DNA from: Candidatus Krumholzibacteriota bacterium
GTDB lineage: Bacteria > Krumholzibacteriota > Krumholzibacteriia > Krumholzibacteriales > Krumholzibacteriaceae
Length of the DNA stretch: 64,000 nt
Reading direction: 5' to 3'
NCBI GenBank assembly: GCA_016932415.1
Contig: JAFGCX010000007.1
Span: 186,001 to 250,000 of the forward strand
This document shows positions 55,401 through 61,669 of the stretch, in pieces. The position numbers and the translations under genes are program-made. The notes under the pieces are model-generated. The model did no database searches. It saw only the letters and a program-made list of their open reading frames with translations, and was not told the DNA's origin. Each line of letters opens with the position of its first letter. The first letter of the stretch is position 1.

Positions 55401-57305
55401 GAAGGTGCCGCCGCCGCTGTTGAGAAGGATCGAGATATCATTTGATGTCGAGTTCACCGACGCTAAATCGTCATAACCGTCGCCGTTCAGATCAGCGGCC
55501 ATGACAAAGACGGGATACTCATCAACGCCGTAATTTACAGGGGTGGCGAAAATTCCCGAACCGCCTGCCGTCTCGATCGTGAACGACCAGACGTAACCGG
55601 CCAGGGGAAACCCTTCCGAAGACTCTATTCCACCTGTAAGCGAAACGGTAACGAGCTCTCCTTCTTCAAAGCCCTCGGCCGGATTGAATGTCGCCGTCTT
55701 CGTCATACTGCTGTAGGATATAGCCCCGGAATGCTTCCCTGACGATCTTCCGTTGACGACAAAGGTCGAAGCGTTGATCGTCGAGCCGTTCATATCGACA
55801 TCGAAGGTCGCCGATATATCCGTGCCGGCGGTAACATTGAGCTCGTTCAACCCCGGCGATGTTGAAATTACGCGCGGGTCGTTCTCGTTCAGCAGTATCG
55901 TCACGTCATCGGAATCGCGGTTCACCATCATCAGATCCATGTCGCCGTCGCCATCGATATCGGCGATATATATATCGAGGGGATTGTAGCCGACTGGATA
56001 ATCTGCACTGGAGGTCAGCGCCCCGGACCCGTTGTTTAAAAGGATCACTATCTCGTCGCCGCCAGAGGTCGCTGTCGTCAGGTCGAGATCCCCGTCGCTG
56101 TCGATATCAGCGGCGAAGACCCTGTCGGGAGTCGATGGCGTGGTAAATGTCGTGTAGGAAGGGCCGAACGTCCCGTCACCATTATTCATCATCACCGCCG
56201 GATCGGGATGAGTCGAATACCCGACGATCATATCAAGATACCCGTCCTCGTCCAGGTCGGCCATATAGATGTCGGACAGGTAATAATCGAAATCGTACTC
56301 GATCTTCGTCGCGAAGGTACCGTTTCCGTTGTTCTTCAGAACAGCGACGTATCCGGAAGTATAATGCGATATGGCAAGATCGAGATCGCCGTCGTTATCG
56401 ACATCGGCGCCGAAGACCGTCGTAATGTTGGTCCCGCTGTGGTACCAGACCTGCGAAGCGAAGGTGCCGTTGCCGTTGTTAAGCAGGACCGAGACGCCGT
56501 TACCTGTCCAGGTCCCCACCACGAGATCGTTATACCCGTCTCCGTTGAAATCGGCGATGAATATGCTGTTACCATAACTGGGAAGGGTGTAATTGACCGC
56601 GGTGGCGAAGGTGCCGTTTCCGTTGTTCATCAGGACCGAAGCGTTAATACCACCGTAATTGGCGGTCGCGATGTCGAGATCGCCGTCGTTGTCGAGGTCG
56701 GCGGCGAAAAGAGCTTTTGGATATGAACCGACGGCGTATGTCACCTGGTCGGCAAAAGTATCGTCGCCGTTATTTATCAGGACCGAGATATTGTCATCGT
56801 TATAATTCGTAGTCGCGATATCGAGATCGCCGTCGTTGTCAAAATCGGCAGCAAAAAGTTGAGTGGGATTATCCCCCACATCGAGACTTGTAGTGGCCTG
56901 GAAAGTGCCACGGCATTCTCCAGTCGCCGTAGTAAAAGACCAGACGAATTCATCCGCCATCGGGATGCCGACAGACGACTGTATCGTGGCGGCTAGGGAG
57001 ACAGTCACCACTTCTCCCTCGATAAAGTCGGAGGCGGGATCGAAGGTCGCCGTCCTTGTCGAACCGTTATAGGTGATCGTCCCGGCATGCTTTCCCGTCG
57101 ATCTCGCGTGGACGACGAATGAATTGCTGTTGATGGTCGAAGCGTTCATATCGATATCGAACGTCACCGATATATCACTGAAGACCATCGCGTTCAGGGC
57201 GTTCTGGCCAGGCACGACCGAAACGACGTTCGGCGCGGGCTGGGCGAGGACACCTGTGGAAACAACCATCATCAATACAATTAACAGAACGGCAACCTTT
57301 TTCAT
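52458..57305 (-). CDS. Giant secreted protein: three Ig-like/seven-blade FG-GAP modules plus T9SS domain
   Basis: A 1615-residue exported protein. Three similar modules follow the signal. Each has a Big_5-type Ig domain (ISVTFDIDMNASTINSNSFVVHARSTGKHAGTITY..., ISATFDVDMNGSTINASTFVV..., ITATFDIDMDGSTINAGTFIV...) and then seven FG-GAP units of about 52 residues, each with a DxDxDG calcium loop, for 21 in all: three seven-bladed propellers. It ends with a strand-rich region and the T9SS domain (NYPNPFNPATRIQYAL...SGVYFYRLEAGAFTSTKKMILLR). The DNA is correspondingly a degenerate 156-bp tandem repeat, so recombination between modules is possible. It lies 88 bp downstream of the anti-sigma gene and may be a target of that sigma factor. 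Confidence 0.92.
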   Translation of the reverse strand: MKKVAVLLIVLMMVVSTGVLAQPAPNVVSVVPGQNALNAMVFSDISVTFDIDMNASTINSNSFVVHARSTGKHAGTITYNGSTRTATFDPASDFIEGEVVTVSLAATIQSSVGIPMADEFVWSFTTATGECRGTFQATTSLDVGDNPTQLFAADFDNDGDLDIATTNYNDDNISVLINNGDDTFADQVTYAVGSYPKALFAADLDNDGDLDIATANYGGINASVLMNNGNGTFATAVNYTLPSYGNSIFIADFNGDGYNDLVVGTWTGNGVSVLLNNGNGTFASQVWYHSGTNITTVFGADVDNDGDLDLAISHYTSGYVAVLKNNGNGTFATKIEYDFDYYLSDIYMADLDEDGYLDMIVGYSTHPDPAVMMNNGDGTFGPSYTTFTTPSTPDRVFAADIDSDGDLDLTTATSGGDEIVILLNNGSGALTSSADYPVGYNPLDIYIADIDGDGDMDLMMVNRDSDDVTILLNENDPRVISTSPGLNELNVTAGTDISATFDVDMNGSTINASTFVVNGRSSGKHSGAISYSSMTKTATFNPAEGFEEGELVTVSLTGGIESSEGFPLAGYVWSFTIETAGGSGIFATPVNYGVDEYPVFVMAADLNGDGYDDLASVNSTSNDISILLNSGGGTFGSQSAYATGINPRAASAADFDEDGDLDLAVANYGSYSVSILKNNGSGAFGSQVSYGAGTGPSSVFVSDFDGDGHLDIAVPNEYSDDVSILINNGNGTFAAQVVYAVAAYPKAISAGDLDRDGDIDIATLSNTSAEVSVILNNGDGTYGSHAEYGVGTNAYSLSIADLDGDGDLEIVTANHTDDNVSVLTNNGDGTFATDAVYPVYNGPSFVCAGDLDGDGDQDLVAASYLGSRVSILPNYGNGTFSLQRTCATGAGPLAVCAADFNGDGKLDLATANHTSWEVSVLMSVDPPHVVSTTPSRNELNAALGTDITATFDIDMDGSTINAGTFIVNSRSTGLHAGTVSYDNPSKTATFYPAEDFDDGEVVTVCVTAGVKSSEGAFMESSYIWTFTAVAGSGSAIFALDSNYDLDNAPRSIQGADLDGDGDIDLAVANRNSHNVSVLLGDGDGTYATQVLYPVGDYPVFIFAADLDGDEDIDLVTANTGTDNVSVLLNNGNGTFASHATYSTANNPVAVFAADLDGDGDIDLATANLVDVSVLNNNGNGTFGPQAAYPSGTYPSSIDASDLDGDGDLDIAVTNYNSDTVSLLFNNGHGVLSSPATLAVGDAPSFIVSADLDDDSDLDLVAVNRADNDLSILFNNGNGSFAPQVTIPTGSGPTAVTAADLDGDGDLDLATSNNSSHDATLYLNDGSGTFTHQADYSAGSGPYGIFAADLDGDRDLDLAVMNYSSGDVSILLNQNTYFVTLPINTTGIDIPFIYGPHTLAVINFASETLDSLRIVAHMNDIPPHIPRFSNWVHRYYEITPYPSGATFEADITLFYDQEEFDASGLADESLLHPYRYDELETEWQVQYGYFDVDENSVFCGGVTEFSVWGFTGSESITGDDDQLPAASALFQNYPNPFNPATRIQYALDERCHVRLSVYDVAGRKVAVLVDETQEIGYRSVMWNGQDRLGNHVASGVYFYRLEAGAFTSTKKMILLR

Positions 57306-57393
57306 GACACTCCTCCTCGTCGTGGTTCAAGTACTGACGATATATATGACAAACGTGGAAGGTGAAAATCACAGGGAATCATTTGAGGATGAA

Positions 57394-58167
57394 TTATTTT
57401 TGAGATTTTTTGTGAGGCACGGGTCCAAGCGCGGCAGGTGGCGAAATGGCGATCTCATCGCCATGGTCGAGAGCTTTTACCATCCAGAGAAGTTTCTCCG
57501 GCGCTCCGGAAGGAACCATCGAGTGCTCCAGAAGAAAAGTCACACCAGGTATTGCTTCGAAACAGGTTATCTCCGACAGATCGGCGTTGTAGAGGCATAC
57601 CTTGTAGCTGTCAGCGCCACGCTGAGGCGACCAGGCAAGCAGAAGGCTCCCGTCCTCCATGGCGACCGGTTCGGCCAGCTCGAGGCGGCTCCCCTGCTCT
57701 TCTTCTGTCGATATGCCCCTGAGGACAGGCTGCCGACTCGTCCAGGGAGACCACCACACCAGTCCGCCGGCTATCACCACCAGGGCAGCGGTCATCCAGA
57801 CAGGCCTCGCGAAGAGAGCGCCCGCCACTGCCGCGAGAAATCCACGGTCCGGGGAAGACTCCTCCTCGATGAACCTGCCCGAAACGATATCTTCATCCAG
57901 GTCTTCACCGGAAGTCTCTACGGCATCGCCTTCCGACATAGCGCCCGAAGAGACGGGATTTATATTAGAACGGATAAAGGCGCCAAGACGCTCTTCGGCC
58001 CCGGCCGGATCAGATCCCTCGGCCGGTTCCGCTTTCATAAAAGCCTGGTAAGCTACCAGGATCGAAGCGCACCGGGGACACTCGCCGAGGTGGAGGCGCC
58101 TCGGATCGTCATCAGGCAGTTCCAGAACCGATGCTATCATTTCTATATCAACGCATTTTCCAGCCAT
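57394..58167 (-). CDS. Membrane-spanning anti-sigma factor with zinc-finger domain
   Basis: A 257-residue protein. N-terminal zinc-binding anti-sigma pattern: Cys5, His26, Cys30 and Cys33 (HLGECPRC), as in zf-HC2/ZAS proteins that clamp an ECF sigma factor in the cytoplasm. An acidic linker (about 75-108) leads to one transmembrane helix (about 119-140, PVWMTAALVVIAGGLVWW). The C-terminal part (150-250) looks like a fibronectin-type beta domain outside the membrane (LLLAWSPQRGADSYKVCLYNADLS). It starts four bases after the sigma gene stop, so the two are coexpressed. The linker and the external domain could be targets of a protease. Confidence 0.88.
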   Translation of the reverse strand: MAGKCVDIEMIASVLELPDDDPRRLHLGECPRCASILVAYQAFMKAEPAEGSDPAGAEERLGAFIRSNINPVSSGAMSEGDAVETSGEDLDEDIVSGRFIEEESSPDRGFLAAVAGALFARPVWMTAALVVIAGGLVWWSPWTSRQPVLRGISTEEEQGSRLELAEPVAMEDGSLLLAWSPQRGADSYKVCLYNADLSEITCFEAIPGVTFLLEHSMVPSGAPEKLLWMVKALDHGDEIAISPPAALGPVPHKKSQK

Positions 58168-58171
58168 TACT

Positions 58172-58753
58172 TCATCCCTCCTCCAGCACGGCCCTGAGTT
58201 TCCTCCGCGCTGTCTGCAGCATCCCCCTCGCCCCCGAACTGGTCTCTATGCCAAGAAGCTTCGTTATTTCATCTACAGGCAACCGCTCATAGCATCTAAG
58301 CCAGATCGCCTTCTTTTCCATCGGCTCGAGCGCCGTATTCAGGAGGCTGAGGACCCGCGCTTCTCCCTCGCGCTCCTCCAGCTCCCTGTCCGGCCCGGCA
58401 AACCTTCCGGGAAGGTGCTCTACATCGAGTCCCTCCCCGTCGCCCAGGAGATCGACTCGCCGAACCTCGTTAAGACACCGGTTCCTCGTGATCGAAAAGA
58501 GCCAGGAAGAAAACTTCGATTTTCCCGCGAAGGAATCGAGCCCTTCAATCGCGCGCAGAAAAACGTCCTGACTTAAATCCAGCGCCTTCTCGTGGTCGCT
58601 GACGTACCTGAAGCACCACAGGTAGACAGCCTTCTGGTATCTTCCCAGCAGTTCGGCCGTTGCATCACCTCCCCGGCCTTTGTCGCGGCCGGATCTGGCG
58701 AGACCGACCAGTTCAGAGTCAGTCAGTCCACCGTATTCTTCTTCATTAGACAT
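58172..58753 (-). CDS. ECF-type RNA polymerase sigma factor
   Basis: A 193-residue sigma factor. Region 2 is SQDVFLRAIEGLDSFAGKSKFSSWLFSITRNRCLNEVRR; region 4 is LEPMEKKAIWLRCYERLPVDEITKLLGIETSSGARGMLQTARRKL. A linker of about 25 residues (ELEEREGEARVL) lies between. It is encoded 15 bp after the TPR-CHAT protease gene and directly before its anti-sigma factor. The promoter set it drives cannot be derived from this window. Confidence 0.93.
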   Translation of the reverse strand: MSNEEEYGGLTDSELVGLARSGRDKGRGGDATAELLGRYQKAVYLWCFRYVSDHEKALDLSQDVFLRAIEGLDSFAGKSKFSSWLFSITRNRCLNEVRRVDLLGDGEGLDVEHLPGRFAGPDRELEEREGEARVLSLLNTALEPMEKKAIWLRCYERLPVDEITKLLGIETSSGARGMLQTARRKLRAVLEEG

Positions 58754-58768
58754 CTCAGATTCAGTAAA

Positions 58769-61657
58769 TCACATTTTCCCGTTAGATTTCATGATATTTT
58801 TTCGTTTTGCCGCCGCGATGGCGATCGCGAACCCCGCCACAAGAACCATTAAAAGAACGATATATTGTAAATACCTAATCACTCCCTTCTCTTCGAGATC
58901 GACAGTGATATTCCCGTTCCCGATGACTACAAAGCCTGCCCAGTAAAAAGGGGGCTCCGTCTTTTTTCTGCCGCGGACAGTCATTTGCGAGCGCTGAAGA
59001 GCTGCGGCGACAGTCTTTCCCTTTGCCAGTTCCTTGTAGAACTCTCTCATCAGATCGGCGGTCGCGGCATCATCGACAGGCCAGAGAGTCGCCACGACGG
59101 CAGAGGCGCCGGAGCTAATAAAAGCCGCCGGTAGGCCGAACATCCCTTCACCGACAGCGATCTTCCCCCTCGCCGATTCGCATCCGGAGAGGACCACGAG
59201 ACGGGCCGGTATACTTCCACCGGCAATATCCCCCGCTCTGAGATATGTGTCAGGTTCGAATTCAAGCGTCGAAGTTTCGTTGTCATTTTCCGGTCCCAGG
59301 AGAAACCCCGAGTGCCAGATCTTCTCATCATCTATCTTCACGTGAGTCGCGATATGTATCACTTCTGTAGAATTATCCATATCGAAGAATTCTTTTTCCC
59401 CTCCATCGAAAATGTCGACACCGGCAATCCTGCCGCGCAGAAAGTCGACTTCCTCTTCGGCACCTTTCAATCTCGCTCCGCCTCCAGGAGCGACAGCAAG
59501 TATCCGGGCCGGGGTGTCAATTTTCTTGCCGGTGCCGGATCTCACCCTCAGCCACTTGAGCATCGTAGCTGAGGGGATCTGCTGGTTCTCCTTTGACTCG
59601 CAAAGCTGCCGCTCTTCGCTTTCGGGATCGCCTGGATCGGAAATAATGAGTGCGCCAAACGGAACAGAGCTGAAGTAATTATCGGGCGCGATCAGGAGGC
59701 GCCTGGCTCCTCGTACAAGATCACCGACCTGGCCCAGTATCAGGTCGCCGAACTGCCGGTTCATACCGGCAAGATCGATCTCAGCTTCCCCCCGATCGCC
59801 GCTTTGCGGCCTCTTACTCACAGCTTCGCGGTAAAGACCGACCCTCGCGGCGAAATCGGATTTCCTGCCGGGAAGAACAGCCATCCTAACAGCTTTGGCC
59901 GTTACGGCGAAGAGGTACGACTCACGATCACCGACTACAAAATCGAGGAAGAGCTCACCCGGGCCAAGGACTTCATGTCGCAGTTCAGAGAGGGAGATCG
60001 GAGATATTTTCGAAAGATCAGATTGAGGGCCATCCTGCCGCCGAGGCTCTGTCAACCTCTCAGTGAGGGTTCTCGCCTTGTATCGTTGAAATATGTTGAA
60101 CATCTCTTCCACACGCTCTGCTTCAAGCCGATCTGGCGGATACTCAAGGACGATTCCCGCGCAGCTTACAGTGCTCCAGTTCCCTGTTTGCACTTCCCTC
60201 CACTCGTGTGAGCCGGTCATTTCACGCCTTTCGTCGATCAGGTCAAGGGCGCGATGGAACCATTCGTAAGCTTCGGCTGGCCTGCCCGCCGCGCGGAGAG
60301 ACGCGCTCAGCTCAAAAGCCGCCTCAAGCTTCTGCTGAATATCGGCGGCTTGACCGATCTGTCTTTCCATCTTCTCCAGCCTGGCGAGCGCTTCTCCGGG
60401 TCGGCCTTCCCGGCGGATGTATCCGGCGAGCATGATATTCATTTTCGTTTCGTACTCTTCGACGTACGGCGACGCGAGCCCAACCTCGAGGACTTCGATT
60501 GCGGCGGCAGTACTGTCCATTCGATTCAAAGCATCAGCCAGCCCCGTGACCGCTTCGAACCTCTGCTTGTTATTCAGCATGCTTCCCATTCCAAGGACCT
60601 GCCGGTAAAGCCGGGCCGCGGCGTTCATTCTTTTTTGAAGAACGCGTACCTCGCCGAGCCTGTTTCTCACTGTTCCGAGAAGGTCCAGATAATTCAATTC
60701 TTCGCAGGTCGTGATCGCCGATGAAAGGATATCTGCCGCATCTTCGTAATTTCCCAGGTAGGTCATCGCCAGGGCGGTGTTCGAGGCTGGTGTTATCATA
60801 CCGCGCGCGTTCCCCATTGCTTCACTCAACTCAGTCGCCCTCTGGTAGTACTGGACGGCGAGGCTCATATCGCCGTAGACGTACTCGAGGGTCCCGAGGT
60901 TGTTGACAGCATGCGACTCCTGGACGAGGTCACCGAGTTCCCTGGCGGCTACAAGGACTTTCTGGTAACAATCCCTCGCCGATTCTTCATTCTGCATCGT
61001 GTTATATACCCTGCCGAGACCTATCATCGGGGTGAGACCGGCCTGTTTCATCCCTTCAGCGGTGAAGATCTCCGTCGCGAGAGTATATTCTTCGCGCGCC
61101 TGATCGAGCTTCCCCTGCTGGAGATAGACGTATCCGAGAGCCGTTCGGGCCCACGCCTCACCCGGTCGGTTACCGGTCAGTCTCGAAAGGGAGAGTTTCT
61201 TCAGGCTGAGTTCCACGCACTCGTCGTAGCGCCCCTGCCAGGTCACGGCGAAAGCCTTGAACCCGAGAGCCTCCGCCCAGTTCAGCGTGTCTGCGCATGC
61301 CTCTGAGATACGGATCGCCAGATCAAGCGACGCCATTCCATCGACGTACTTTCTCGCCGAAAGCTCCGCCCTGCCGCGTATGAGAATGAGCCTGCCGATC
61401 GCCATGGAATCATCCTCAGCTTGCGCCTGGTCGAGAACGAGCGGCACGAGCGATAGTACCGAATCGAAATTACCTGCCGAAAAAAGGGAATCTAGCACCG
61501 CGCGCTGATCACTGATCGACGCATTGCTTTGCTCGTCAAAATCATCCTGCCCCGATACAGATACGCCAGGCGCAAGGATCAGGCAGACTGCTGAAACAGC
61601 AGCGGCGAACAAAACCGCAAAGAGTCTGCTGGCAGATGGATATCGTGATAAAGCCAT
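58769..61657 (-). CDS. Exported TPR-CHAT caspase-like protease with C-terminal anchor
   Basis: A 962-residue protein. A signal peptide (about residues 1-36, cut near VSG/QDD) is followed by about ten TPR units (residues 60-460; e.g. AEARTALGYVYLQQGKLDQAREEYTLATEIF, VNNLGTLEYVYGDMSLAVQYYQRATELSEAMG). The CHAT domain (about 700-915) has the catalytic pair His772 (in HIATH) and Cys826 (in LSGCESARG), both intact. One helix (927-950) and a basic tail (AKRKNIMK) end it, predicting a periplasmic protease held by a C-terminal anchor. It shares an operon with the sigma/anti-sigma pair. Its trigger and target are unknown. Confidence 0.9.
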   Translation of the reverse strand: MALSRYPSASRLFAVLFAAAVSAVCLILAPGVSVSGQDDFDEQSNASISDQRAVLDSLFSAGNFDSVLSLVPLVLDQAQAEDDSMAIGRLILIRGRAELSARKYVDGMASLDLAIRISEACADTLNWAEALGFKAFAVTWQGRYDECVELSLKKLSLSRLTGNRPGEAWARTALGYVYLQQGKLDQAREEYTLATEIFTAEGMKQAGLTPMIGLGRVYNTMQNEESARDCYQKVLVAARELGDLVQESHAVNNLGTLEYVYGDMSLAVQYYQRATELSEAMGNARGMITPASNTALAMTYLGNYEDAADILSSAITTCEELNYLDLLGTVRNRLGEVRVLQKRMNAAARLYRQVLGMGSMLNNKQRFEAVTGLADALNRMDSTAAAIEVLEVGLASPYVEEYETKMNIMLAGYIRREGRPGEALARLEKMERQIGQAADIQQKLEAAFELSASLRAAGRPAEAYEWFHRALDLIDERREMTGSHEWREVQTGNWSTVSCAGIVLEYPPDRLEAERVEEMFNIFQRYKARTLTERLTEPRRQDGPQSDLSKISPISLSELRHEVLGPGELFLDFVVGDRESYLFAVTAKAVRMAVLPGRKSDFAARVGLYREAVSKRPQSGDRGEAEIDLAGMNRQFGDLILGQVGDLVRGARRLLIAPDNYFSSVPFGALIISDPGDPESEERQLCESKENQQIPSATMLKWLRVRSGTGKKIDTPARILAVAPGGGARLKGAEEEVDFLRGRIAGVDIFDGGEKEFFDMDNSTEVIHIATHVKIDDEKIWHSGFLLGPENDNETSTLEFEPDTYLRAGDIAGGSIPARLVVLSGCESARGKIAVGEGMFGLPAAFISSGASAVVATLWPVDDAATADLMREFYKELAKGKTVAAALQRSQMTVRGRKKTEPPFYWAGFVVIGNGNITVDLEEKGVIRYLQYIVLLMVLVAGFAIAIAAAKRKNIMKSNGKM

Positions 61658-61669
61658 ATCACGATTTTA

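Noticed and set aside
53180-56900. Tandem repeat DNA that could be a CRISPR or satellite array
   Set aside because: The 156-bp period is 52 codons and follows the FG-GAP calcium-loop pattern; it is coding.
57394-61657. Type III-E CRISPR (craspase) locus because of TPR-CHAT plus sigma factor
   Set aside because: No repeat-spacer array, no gRAMP/Cas7-11 and no Csx30 gene; the CHAT protein is exported and the anti-sigma factor is a classic zinc-finger type.
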